The notes below the pieces were generated by a model. That model was not told the origin of the DNA. It saw only the letters and a list, made by a program, of their open reading frames with translations, and ran no database searches. Positions 13,299 through 21,377 of a stretch of 36,762 nt of DNA are shown here, in pieces. Position numbers and translations under genes: made by a program. Numbering within the stretch: the stretch's first letter is position 1; each line of letters begins with the position of its first letter. This stretch comes from a virus. The stretch is taken from the IMG/VR virus record IMGVR_UViG_3300031702_000020, positions 1-36,762 of that record. The stretch is one strand, 5' to 3'.

Positions 13299-14635
13299 TG
13301 TCTGAGCAGGCACTATTAACGGCACTCAAGAAAGTAGAGAAAGAAATCTACAGCAGATCAGAGGACTACCGTAAATACGTAAGTAATTTCAAAGCGCATG
13401 ATATCGAAATGAATGCCGATGAGATGATAGCAGAAGTTACTAAAGAGATGCAAGCGAGAGAAGGGAGAGATAAGCTACCCTCTAGTATGCAAAAAGTTAT
13501 TAACAAAGAAGTTAGGGCAATGTGTAAAAGGTTTTATTTAGATCTACATCCTAGTCGCTTTAACTCAGGAAACAAGAAATATATTACTTCTGAGATGCAG
13601 GGAAGTCCTACTAACTTCTCCGTAGTCTATGCCACAAAGCCGGGAGAGTCTGGCAGCGTATTTAATAGGTTTAAATCTCTAAAACAGAAACATCAGAAGC
13701 CGTTAATCGCAGCGTTAAATAAGAATATAACTGCGCTGAATAAAGGCTCCAATAAGCGTGAAAAAATTGATAGCAGAAAAGGTTTTATTGATATAGGACA
13801 CGCAGAGGCTTCCGCCGTCGGAAGGCAAAGAGCCGCAAAAGTACAGAGCGTACTATTTAGTCTAGGTGGGGGAAGTACTAGTAATAAATTAGTTAATAAA
13901 CTATTGGGAGAGCTATCTACAGGAATCGAGATGTCTCTGCAGAAGTTTGATATAGGCCCTCCTACAGACATTATTAAAGTAAGTATGGAGAGTAAGTCTT
14001 TTAACAGAGCCTCTATGACTAAGAAGGAAATTTCAGACCTTAATAAAAATCTAAAGGCTGTAATAGAGAATCTGGGAGGACAGTATTGGGCAAGTTTGTC
14101 AGGCTCAGATTCCTCTATAAGCAAAAGACAGAAGATTGTTACAGAAGCCTTTCTAAAGCCTTTGAGAAAAAATAAAAAAGTAAGAATAACAAGCCCCTCT
14201 ACAAAGGTTAAGAAAAGCAGTAAGAAGCCTGTAAAAGCATCAAAGACATCAAAAGGCACTAGGTCAAGGTATAACGATACTACTGCAGGACTAACAGTGG
14301 CAAAGTCTCGAGTAAAAGGCCCCGCTTTCAGTCCTATAGCTATGATAGCTATGATGAATAAACAGCTTCCACAGACAGTAGCAAAGAACATGAAAAGCCC
14401 TGCTCTAAATTTTCAAACAGGTAGGTTGGCTTCAAGTGCTAGGGTTACAGATATAACTATGACCCCTAAAGGGTTCCCGAGCATAGGATACACATATGAC
14501 CAGAATTATCGCACCTTTGAAGTAGGAGGCGCGCAGGGTAGTATAGAGCGAGACCCTCGAAGATTAATAGATGGTTCTCTGCGTGAAATAGCCGCACAGA
14601 TGGCCATGACAAGATTCTACACTAGGAGAATGTAA
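13298..14635 (+). CDS. Large neck or tail-completion protein
   Basis: This 445-residue protein sits where head-closure or HK97 gp10-like tail-completion proteins lie, between connector and tail terminator, but is about three times longer than those. The C-terminal 90 residues (from about 355, LNFQTGRLASSARVTDI then TPKGFPSIGYTYD and RDPRRLIDGSLREIA) resemble a conserved neck-protein domain I have seen in marine phages. The N-terminal 300 residues are basic and helical, with SRKGFIDIGHAEASAVG near 160-176 and a Lys-rich linker near 300-320. No catalytic motif is certain. Start ATG 13298 overlaps the previous stop; the stop overlaps the tail-terminator ATG. Confidence 0.6.
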   Translation: MSEQALLTALKKVEKEIYSRSEDYRKYVSNFKAHDIEMNADEMIAEVTKEMQAREGRDKLPSSMQKVINKEVRAMCKRFYLDLHPSRFNSGNKKYITSEMQGSPTNFSVVYATKPGESGSVFNRFKSLKQKHQKPLIAALNKNITALNKGSNKREKIDSRKGFIDIGHAEASAVGRQRAAKVQSVLFSLGGGSTSNKLVNKLLGELSTGIEMSLQKFDIGPPTDIIKVSMESKSFNRASMTKKEISDLNKNLKAVIENLGGQYWASLSGSDSSISKRQKIVTEAFLKPLRKNKKVRITSPSTKVKKSSKKPVKASKTSKGTRSRYNDTTAGLTVAKSRVKGPAFSPIAMIAMMNKQLPQTVAKNMKSPALNFQTGRLASSARVTDITMTPKGFPSIGYTYDQNYRTFEVGGAQGSIERDPRRLIDGSLREIAAQMAMTRFYTRRM

Positions 14636-15087
14636 TGGCAGAAAGACAGTATACCACAAGGCGGTTAGGCATCATAACGGCGCTTGTAGAGAAGTTAAAA
14701 GACATAAATGGAGCACCACCTTTTCTTTCTGACTTACAAGAAAATGTATCGCCCCGTCTAAAGTTTTGGGATGAAGTGGAGGAATTTCCTGCAGTTCACC
14801 TAAATGCCGGTTCTGAGACTAGAGAGTATCAGACTGGAGGATATAAAGACAGGTTCTTATCTGTTACTTTTAGATGTTACGTTCAGCGTGAAGACGCTAT
14901 TGAAGCTCTAGATGAGCTGCTTGAAGACGTAGAGACCGTACTAGAAGAAAATTCACGTTTACAGTATACAGATCGCACAGGTGCGACTCAGCATACACAT
15001 CAGATCACAATCATCAGTATTGACACTGACGAAGGTGTATTGGACCCCTTAGGAGTAGCTGAAATGCTCGTAGAGGTCCGCTACTAG
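14635..15087 (+). CDS. Tail terminator protein (lambda gpU-like)
   Basis: This 150-residue protein has the alpha/beta pattern of tail terminators: N-terminal helix TTRRLGIITALVEKLKDING, then PRLKFWDEVEEFPAVHL, beta strands (FLSVTFRCYVQ), helix ALDELLEDVETVLEE and the closing GVAEMLVEVRY strand. Such proteins form the hexameric ring that stops tail-tube growth and joins the tail to the head. The position directly before the major tail protein is canonical. Confidence 0.8.
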   Translation: MAERQYTTRRLGIITALVEKLKDINGAPPFLSDLQENVSPRLKFWDEVEEFPAVHLNAGSETREYQTGGYKDRFLSVTFRCYVQREDAIEALDELLEDVETVLEENSRLQYTDRTGATQHTHQITIISIDTDEGVLDPLGVAEMLVEVRY

Positions 15088-15092
15088 AAAAT

Positions 15093-15127
15093 ACTGGCAC
15101 GAACAGAAGTTCACGTCCAGTTCTTTT
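15093..15127 (+). other. Imperfect hairpin before the major tail protein gene
   Basis: ACTGG (15093-15097) pairs with CCAGT (15117-15121) and GAAC (15101-15104) with GTTC (15109-15112) around an AGAA loop, with unpaired bases between, followed by TCTTTT. It may be a weak terminator or an mRNA processing or stability element for the highly expressed tail-tube gene. The stem is too interrupted for a firm terminator call. Confidence 0.35.
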
Positions 15128-15150
15128 CAAGATAACATAGGAGATAAACT

Positions 15151-16281
15151 ATGGCTCAGCAGTTATATTTTAGTCGCGACACGAAAGTATATGTCGAAAT
15201 CGGCTCAGACGTATGGGAGCTTCCAGTACTGGATGGTTTCTCATTTTCACAAGCAACAAACTCAAGCGAGATTACTCTTGCAGAAATGGAATCCACAGCC
15301 GGTGTGAGCCGCCGTGGTCGTCGTGCGTTTAATGACTCTTTGGCACCTGCTGAATGGTCTTTCTCAACGTATGTTCGTCCTTTCATCTCAGCAGGCTCGG
15401 GTGCAGGCGCCGCAGACAGCGCAGCAAATCATCACGCAGTAGAAGAAGTTTTATGGGCACTGTTCTCAGGTCCTGCAGCTTATGCTTCTAGCACTTTTAC
15501 AAATCAGTTCACAGCCGATGCAACAGACCTAGACATTGACTTTAGTGAGTCAAATAAGTCTACTCTTGGAACAGCAAATATCTACTTTGTAGTTGGTAAT
15601 GCTAACAAGAAGTCTTATAAGCTGGCTAGCTCTGTAGTTAACGAAGCTTCTATCGATTTTGATATTGATGGTATTGCGATGATCAACTGGTCAGGTTTCG
15701 CTTCAGAAATTACCGATGATACAGCAAATGGTTTACCTACCGCTACTATCTACGAATCTATTCTGGATACTACTAACTTTATTCGTAACCGTCTAACTAC
15801 TCTTGCTGTAGTTCCTACTACTCAAGATCCCGATGGTGATGGTGTAAATGAGTTAGAATTAAGTTATGCACTTACTCTAACTGGTGGTAATATCACAATG
15901 TCTAACAACATTACCTTTATTACCCCCGAAGAGATTGGTACTGTAAATATCCCAATTGGACACGTTACTGGCACTCGTTCTGTGTCTGGTTCTATGACTT
16001 GCTACTTAAGTAAAGATACTGGACTCAACACTCATTCCTCTGATCTTTGGGAAGATATGAAATCGATTACTAACGTTGTTACTAATTCTTTCGCTCTTAC
16101 CTTTAACATCGGCGGTACTGCGTCAAGTACTCCCCGACTATCAGTAGCTATGCCTACCTGTCACTTGGAGATTCCAACTCACTCCATTGAAGATGTAATC
16201 TCAGTAGAGACCAACTTTATGTCACTACCGAGCACCATCGATCAGACTGATGAAGCTACTTTGAAATACATTGGTGCATAA
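15151..16281 (+). CDS. Major tail (tube) protein
   Basis: This 376-residue, beta-rich protein has the opening MAQQLYFSRDTKVYVEIG followed by VLDGFSFSQATNSSEITLAEM and an Arg-rich loop (SRRGRRAF), a pattern of phage tail-tube proteins. It is longer than lambda gpV, suggesting an added surface domain (about 150-250). A strong Shine-Dalgarno AGGAG precedes the ATG. Its codons are regular, as expected for an abundant protein. The neighbours (tail terminator before, frameshifted chaperones after) match this role. Confidence 0.85.
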   Translation: MAQQLYFSRDTKVYVEIGSDVWELPVLDGFSFSQATNSSEITLAEMESTAGVSRRGRRAFNDSLAPAEWSFSTYVRPFISAGSGAGAADSAANHHAVEEVLWALFSGPAAYASSTFTNQFTADATDLDIDFSESNKSTLGTANIYFVVGNANKKSYKLASSVVNEASIDFDIDGIAMINWSGFASEITDDTANGLPTATIYESILDTTNFIRNRLTTLAVVPTTQDPDGDGVNELELSYALTLTGGNITMSNNITFITPEEIGTVNIPIGHVTGTRSVSGSMTCYLSKDTGLNTHSSDLWEDMKSITNVVTNSFALTFNIGGTASSTPRLSVAMPTCHLEIPTHSIEDVISVETNFMSLPSTIDQTDEATLKYIGA

Positions 16282-16299
16282 CCAATAGAAAAAAAGTTC

Positions 16300-16328
16300 T
16301 TGACATTTATGGTCTCTTCGACTATACT
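16300..16328 (+). promoter_or_regulatory. Sigma70 promoter before the tail-chaperone genes
   Basis: TTGACA (16300-16305), a 17-bp spacer and TATACT (16323-16328). Transcription should start near 16335. An ATG abuts the -10 box (16329) upstream of this start site, so it cannot be the start used on this transcript; ATG 16407 is preferred. Confidence 0.88.
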
Positions 16329-16348
16329 ATGTTAATAGAAAATCGAAG

Positions 16349-16377
16349 CAGGGGTGATTTTTCACCCCTGTTTTGTT
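16349..16377 (+). terminator. Terminator-like hairpin just downstream of the tail-chaperone promoter
   Basis: This is a perfect 9-bp stem (CAGGGGTGA, 16349-16357, and its complement 16362-16370) with a TTTT loop, followed by TTTTGTTT. It sits about 15 bases after the predicted start site of the promoter at 16300-16328 and before ATG 16407. It can end transcripts coming from the major tail gene and would also attenuate transcripts from the local promoter, or yield an RNA of about 40 bases. Confidence 0.78.
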
Positions 16378-16406
16378 TCCGTAAATTACTAATTAAGGAT
16401 TTAAAG

Positions 16407-16847
16407 ATGAGCACTACCCCTGCAACTCCCGCAACACCAGTTTCATTAGCGAGTCTTATGACTCCGAGTAAGACAGTAACTCTTGACTTCTCAGGATATA
16501 CAGGTATGACAGTTGATCTGTGCTACCTCGCCAGAGAAGAGCTTGTTAAGCTTCGTAAGAAGTGTGTTACCACTAAGTTCAGTAAGAAGACTCGTCAGCC
16601 GGAAGAGATTCTAGACGAAGATACTTTCTTAGTAGAATATTGTAAAGCAGTCATTAAAGGTTGGTCAGGCCTCAAATATCGTTACCTAGAAGAGCTTCTT
16701 TTGGTAGATGTCTCGGCTTTTGACCCCGATGATCAACTTGCTTTTACCCATGATAATGCAGAGCTGTTGATGAAAAACTCAACCGACTTTGATACTTGGG
16801 TCACAGAAACAGTGAGTGACCTAGAAAATTTTACTGGGAACAAGTAG
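16407..16847 (+). CDS. Tail assembly chaperone (gpG-like)
   Basis: I start at ATG 16407 (AAGGA about 8 bases upstream), giving 146 residues: MSTTPATPATP, a low-complexity N-terminus, then a helical domain from about residue 40 (CYLAREELVKLRKKC) to the end. The position between major tail protein and tape measure, and the frameshift signal at its 3' end, identify it as the lambda gpG equivalent that binds the tape-measure protein during tail assembly. A longer reading from 16329 is unlikely because it begins upstream of the transcription start. Confidence 0.85.
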   Translation: MSTTPATPATPVSLASLMTPSKTVTLDFSGYTGMTVDLCYLAREELVKLRKKCVTTKFSKKTRQPEEILDEDTFLVEYCKAVIKGWSGLKYRYLEELLLVDVSAFDPDDQLAFTHDNAELLMKNSTDFDTWVTETVSDLENFTGNK

Positions 16848-17260
16848 GGGAAATAAGATCCCTACTTGAGCAATACGTACAGTCTTCCAACCAGATAGAC
16901 GTTGAGAAGTACTTACGTATATGTGAACAATTGGGAGAAATGCCAGACCCTGAAAAGATGCCGCTCGACCCTTCGGATTTCCCCGTAGAGGTCCAAGTGG
17001 CATTTTTCGTATTTAGCCTATTAGAAGATAACTGGGAAGGTATGTCAGGCACTTATATGGGAAAGACTTGGAATAATATAGAGTACTTTTTCAACTTATA
17101 TGAGGTGGACGAACCCAGAACAATTTTATATATAATGAAAGTGTACGAAAGCATACTAGTATCTTTCCGTTCAGAAGAATCGGAAAAACGTAGAAAGGCA
17201 GAGGAGCGAAAAAGCTCCTCGGGCGGTGGAAAGAATTTCACCCATAATGTGACTGGCTAA
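16407..17260 (+). CDS. Tail assembly chaperone fusion (gpGT-like) made by -1 ribosomal frameshift
   Basis: Slipping one base back at 16826-16832 joins the first 142 residues of the G-like protein to the -1 frame, which is open from 16820 to the TAA at 17258-17260. This gives a 284-residue fusion, as for lambda gpGT. The T-like part starts YWEQVGEIRSLLEQY, contains EVQVAFFVFSLLEDNWEGM, and ends in a basic-acidic helix (SEESEKRRKAEERKSS) and a Gly-rich tip. The T-like frame has no good ribosome-binding site of its own. The stop overlaps the tape-measure ATG (TAATG). Start and end given are of the fusion; the frame changes at about 16832. Confidence 0.85.
16826..16868 (+). promoter_or_regulatory. 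Programmed -1 frameshift signal: slippery heptamer plus stem-loop
   Basis: In the G frame the heptamer A AAT TTT (16826-16832) fits the X XXY YYZ rule. After an 8-base spacer comes a perfect 9-bp stem (CAAGTAGGG, 16841-16849, and CCCTACTTG, 16860-16868) with a 10-base loop. The G-frame stop codon (16845-16847) lies within the stem. Confidence 0.88.
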
Positions 17261-20200
17261 TGGCAAAAAATAAAGTTGAGATTGATGTAAAAGTCGATGA
17301 CAAAGGCACTACTAAAAAAGTAGGTCTCGGAGCAAAGAAAGCCAGTAAAAACCTCGATAAACTTGGTACTTCTGCATCTACTGCTGACAGAAATATGAAA
17401 GGTGCCGCACAAGCTTCTGCAAACGGCACTAAAAACTTCTCTAAAATGGCACAAGGGATGGGAGGGCTCGTAGGAGCCTACGCAACCCTCGCCGCTAACA
17501 TTTTTGCAATTAGTGCAGCATATAACTTCCTTAAAAGTGCGGGAGATATGAGAATACTAGAGCAAGGTCAAAAAGCTTATGCGATGGGAAGCGGTATAGC
17601 AATTAAATCCCTGACTAATGATATCATTTCCGCTACTGATGCACAGATTGGCTTCAAGGAAGCTTCGCAAGCAGCAGCAATTGGTCTTTCCTCAGGTCTT
17701 AACGTGGACCAGCTTAAGAGATTAGGTAAGGCTGCAAAAGACACTTCAGCGATATTAGGTAGAGATGTTACAGACTCTTTTAATAGACTAGTTAAAGGTG
17801 CAACAAAAGCAGAGCCGGAATTACTGGACGAATTAGGTATTATACTTAGACTTGAGCCTGCTACTAAAAAGTATGCGGATGCTATCGGTAAAACCGCCAA
17901 AGACCTTACAGCTTTTGAACGAACCCAGGCTGTCACAAACGAGATACTAAGCCAGAGTGAGGAAAAGTACTCTTCCATGTTAGAGCAGCTTAACCCTATG
18001 GGAAACGCTGTTGCTAAGCTAGGTAAAGCATTTGAGAATGACCTTCTAAAACCCCTTCAAAAGGTGATAGCCTTAGTAGTAGAACCGGTGTTCTCTTTCT
18101 TGGCTGATAATGTAATAGCACTCGCAGCCGCTATGGCCGCCCTAGGGTTGCCCATAATTAGAGCTATAATACCAGGTCTAACAGGCATGACAGCCGCGTC
18201 AAAAGAGGCAAGTAACGCAGCCTGGGATACCTATAAGACCCAAAAAATAGCCTCTGAGAAATTCAGAGCCGATAAAAAATTAGAGCTTGCTGCCCTGAAG
18301 AGTACAGGAAATGCCGCCCGACAAAATGCATCTTCTATGGTGACTGGTATACAGGCCAGAAAGGGTTCTGGAATAGCTAAGTTGCAAGCAGGCGAAGAGC
18401 CAAGTGCTAGATCTAGAAAAGCAATGATTAGAGCCGCAGAGGACTATTCTAAGCAATATCACGGATTAAAAAAGAAAGATCGTAAGATGTTTGTTGAGCA
18501 ACTTAAATTAATGGATGCTGCTAATACACGGTCAACGGGATTTTTCACCCTGCAGTGGGCAAAAGCCTCTACCTTTTTCCAAACTACAGTCAAACGAATG
18601 GGAGTAGCTTGGATGGGGTTTGTAGGATTAGTTAAGTCCGGAGCATTATTAATGGTGAAGGGTATAAATTTTGCTCTTAAAGGTTTATTTCTTGTAGGTA
18701 TTTTAGTTATGGTATGGGACCTAGCAAAAGGGGCTTATAATATGATTGCAAACCTATTTCGGTCTCCTGAAGACAGATCTATGCTAGCAGCCCTAGAAGC
18801 CAAGAGACAAAAACTAGAAGATTTAGCCAGCGCCGCTACTACACTTAATGGAGAACTAGTAGAAATTAACAAAGCAGACCTAGCTAAAGACACTAAAATC
18901 GGTATAATGACAGGGGCAGAAAGAGTGTCTCGAGCAGGAAATACTGCCGCAAATATAGATGTCTCAAATTTAAAAACATTATATAACGAAGGTGATGAGG
19001 ACCAGCGTCAAAGAGCTATTGAACAAATGGAATTACTCAGAAAAAACTTCATGGATGTGGGCGATAGTAGTAATCTCAGCAAGGTTTTTAAAAACATGAC
19101 AATAGATGCTAATATGAGTGAGGATGCTTTAAATAGTTTTACTGCAAATTTAGTCAAAATGCAAGCACAGGGTGTGGCCGCCACCGCCTTTACTAAAAAC
19201 CTTCAAGACTTGCCCGCAAGTTTATCTAAACTAACAAAATCATATCTACCTTCAACAAAGTTTGATGATTCTATTAATATTATAAGAGCAACTATAAAGG
19301 CGTTGGGAGAGGCTAAGGAAGACGGTATGGCTTTGGCCTTAAATATAAAAGAAACAGAAGAATACAAGAAGCAGCTAAAAACATTAGAAGTACTAGAGAC
19401 TTTAAGAGACCAGAAGATAAAAGATCAGTCTAGAATGCTAACTAATGAACTTGCTCTTAATAAAGCTCTATTAAGCGCCGGCCCTGTGGAAGCGAGATCC
19501 GCGCAGTTAGTAAAGAAGGATGCAGATGCTCAGGCTAGTATAAGCAGTAAGTCTGAAGAGATAAGCAATTTTAAGGCCGTGATTCTAGAAAATGGCGCTA
19601 AGATAAGCGCCTTTGAGCAACTAACATTAGATAGAATGAATCTTCAACTGAACAGCCTTAGGGCGAAAAAAGATCTTACAAACCAGGAGATAGTAAGAAA
19701 TGATCGATTAGCTGTATTAAGAAAGGAAGCTACCTTATCTAATAAAGAATCTCTTGGCATAGAACTTAAATATTCAAAACTATTGCGAAATAGGTCTAAA
19801 CTTCAAACAGTTAGTATCAAGAGATCACAAGATCTGGAGAAAGCTCTTAAAGCTGTAGCAGATCAAGAGCAAAAGATCAGAGATTTCATGATAGATCAAA
19901 ATGGCCAGGCTAAGATTCTTAACTCTGAAGATAAGCTAACCATTGCAAACATGAGGATACAAAAAACCCTTCTATTAGAGCAACAGCAGTTAAGAGAGGA
20001 TGCACTCAATAATACACTACAGTTAAAAAATGCCCTTAGGGACGGCTTTGAAGGCGCGACTGTTACTAATATTGCTGATCTTATCAAAGGAAACGAGTCT
20101 AGCATTAAAGACGCTATGATGAAGATTGCAAAAGGAGCCCTAGAGGCAGTTGCAGACAAACTAGCTGAGCAACTCACTTTAAAGGTAACAGACTTTATCT

Positions 20201-20997
20201 TCGGAAAAGATCCCGCCATTGTCGCTCAACAAGCCAATACTACAGCGCTTACTTCGCTAACGGCCGCTATAACTTCAAAATTACCTTCAGGTGCGACAGG
20301 AGCAGCGGGTGTTGCCACTACTGCTGTACCAAAAGCAGTGGGAGATGTTGCAGGGACTGCAATAGAGACCGGAGCCGAGATGTCCGAAGTAATCACTAAG
20401 GGATCTAAGAAAGCTGTAATCCCTTTTGTCAGTGCTTTCGGAGACTTCTTTGCTAACTTTAAAACAGGTGAGGTGTCTTTCGGAGACTCTTTAAAAGGGT
20501 TATTTACCGATATCGGAGTCGATTTTAAAGGAATCTTTGATGGATTTGGAGATATGTTTGGAAGTATGTTTAAAGGTCTTTTCGGAGGAGACGGCGGCGG
20601 GGGTATAATGTCAAGCATATTCACAGGCATTTCAAGTATGTTTGGAGCGCCCGCTGCAAGAAACGGAGGCGTTTTCTCTGCAGGACAGAAAGTACCTGGG
20701 TACGCTACAGGAGGCATCGCAAGAGGCTCCACCTCAGGGTACCCTGCAACTCTGCACGGAACGGAAGCAGTAGTACCTTTACCTCACGGAGGAAAAATAC
20801 CTGTTGAGATGAAAGGCGCAGGCTCGCAACAAAACAATGTAGTAGTGAACATCAGCAGCGAAGGAAAGACTCAGACTCAAAGCAGCTCCGGCATGGACGC
20901 AGACAAATTAGGCCAAGCCGTAGCAGCAGCAGTACAAGTAGAGATGCAGAACCAGAAACGTTCAGGCGGAATATTAAATCCATATGGAGTATCATAA
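17260..20997 (+). CDS. Tape measure protein
   Basis: This 1245-residue protein determines tail length and is threaded inside the tail tube. The N-terminus is basic and helical. Hydrophobic stretches occur at about 69-95 (MGGLVGAYATLAANIFAISA), 270-310 (VIALAAAMAALGLPIIRAII) and 445-500 (GFVGLVKSGALLMVKG onward), consistent with membrane insertion during DNA ejection. Long coiled-coil regions (about 690-910) follow. The C-terminus (NGGVFSAGQKVPGYATGGI then GTEAVVPLPHGGKIPVEM) is the conserved end of lambda gpH-like proteins. By the usual rule of about 1.5 angstrom per residue, a tail near 190 nm would be expected. No frameshift or truncation is seen. Confidence 0.93.
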   Translation: MAKNKVEIDVKVDDKGTTKKVGLGAKKASKNLDKLGTSASTADRNMKGAAQASANGTKNFSKMAQGMGGLVGAYATLAANIFAISAAYNFLKSAGDMRILEQGQKAYAMGSGIAIKSLTNDIISATDAQIGFKEASQAAAIGLSSGLNVDQLKRLGKAAKDTSAILGRDVTDSFNRLVKGATKAEPELLDELGIILRLEPATKKYADAIGKTAKDLTAFERTQAVTNEILSQSEEKYSSMLEQLNPMGNAVAKLGKAFENDLLKPLQKVIALVVEPVFSFLADNVIALAAAMAALGLPIIRAIIPGLTGMTAASKEASNAAWDTYKTQKIASEKFRADKKLELAALKSTGNAARQNASSMVTGIQARKGSGIAKLQAGEEPSARSRKAMIRAAEDYSKQYHGLKKKDRKMFVEQLKLMDAANTRSTGFFTLQWAKASTFFQTTVKRMGVAWMGFVGLVKSGALLMVKGINFALKGLFLVGILVMVWDLAKGAYNMIANLFRSPEDRSMLAALEAKRQKLEDLASAATTLNGELVEINKADLAKDTKIGIMTGAERVSRAGNTAANIDVSNLKTLYNEGDEDQRQRAIEQMELLRKNFMDVGDSSNLSKVFKNMTIDANMSEDALNSFTANLVKMQAQGVAATAFTKNLQDLPASLSKLTKSYLPSTKFDDSINIIRATIKALGEAKEDGMALALNIKETEEYKKQLKTLEVLETLRDQKIKDQSRMLTNELALNKALLSAGPVEARSAQLVKKDADAQASISSKSEEISNFKAVILENGAKISAFEQLTLDRMNLQLNSLRAKKDLTNQEIVRNDRLAVLRKEATLSNKESLGIELKYSKLLRNRSKLQTVSIKRSQDLEKALKAVADQEQKIRDFMIDQNGQAKILNSEDKLTIANMRIQKTLLLEQQQLREDALNNTLQLKNALRDGFEGATVTNIADLIKGNESSIKDAMMKIAKGALEAVADKLAEQLTLKVTDFIFGKDPAIVAQQANTTALTSLTAAITSKLPSGATGAAGVATTAVPKAVGDVAGTAIETGAEMSEVITKGSKKAVIPFVSAFGDFFANFKTGEVSFGDSLKGLFTDIGVDFKGIFDGFGDMFGSMFKGLFGGDGGGGIMSSIFTGISSMFGAPAARNGGVFSAGQKVPGYATGGIARGSTSGYPATLHGTEAVVPLPHGGKIPVEMKGAGSQQNNVVVNISSEGKTQTQSSSGMDADKLGQAVAAAVQVEMQNQKRSGGILNPYGVS

Positions 20998-21377
20998 TGA
21001 CTATAGGTTTTATTTACACAGGCACTACCTATGCCACCCCCGATAAAAGCCTAGGAAAAGCTTCTAAGCCAAAAGTCTTAACAGCCAGTTTTGGTGACGG
21101 GTATGAGCAGCGCATTGCAGATGGCATAAACTCTGTGAAAGAGTCCTATACTCTGACATTCAAGACACGCCCTAAAGAAGATATAGACGATATAGTGGCG
21201 TTTCTTGACAACCAGAAGGGTGTATCAAATTTTACACTTACGCTACCTGATACAAACAATACAACACGAACAGGCGAAAAAGACGTAAAAGTAGTCTGTG
21301 ATGATTATAGCACTAGCTATGTTTACGATAATTTTTATTCACTAAGCGTTAATTTAAAAAGAGTTTTTGAAGCATGA
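20997..21377 (+). CDS. Minor tail protein M-like (distal tail)
   Basis: This 126-residue protein matches the lambda gpM family: the FGDGYEQRIADGINSVKESY segment near residues 32-51, then TLTFKTRPKED and a C-terminal strand FYSLSVNLKRVFEA. It forms the ring that joins tail tube to tip. Its ATG overlaps the tape-measure stop (TAATG) and its stop overlaps the L-like start (ATGA). Confidence 0.88.
   Translation: MTIGFIYTGTTYATPDKSLGKASKPKVLTASFGDGYEQRIADGINSVKESYTLTFKTRPKEDIDDIVAFLDNQKGVSNFTLTLPDTNNTTRTGEKDVKVVCDDYSTSYVYDNFYSLSVNLKRVFEA

Noticed and set aside
13693-14391. 232-codon open frame on the minus strand
   Set aside because: It lies wholly inside the neck-protein gene, lacks a ribosome-binding site, and has the Leu/Phe/Ser-rich composition of an antisense shadow.
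16329-16406. Longer N-terminus for the G-like chaperone from ATG 16329
   Set aside because: That ATG touches the -10 box, upstream of the predicted transcription start, and the reading runs through the terminator-like hairpin; ATG 16407 has its own Shine-Dalgarno.
16931-17260. Independent T-like gene starting at TTG 16931
   Set aside because: The frame is open back to 16820 across the frameshift signal, and the conserved WEQVGEIRSLLEQY part lies upstream of 16931; frameshift expression explains it better.
20226-20732. 168-codon minus-strand open frame rich in Pro
   Set aside because: It is antisense to the Gly/Ala-rich end of the tape measure gene; its composition simply mirrors that.
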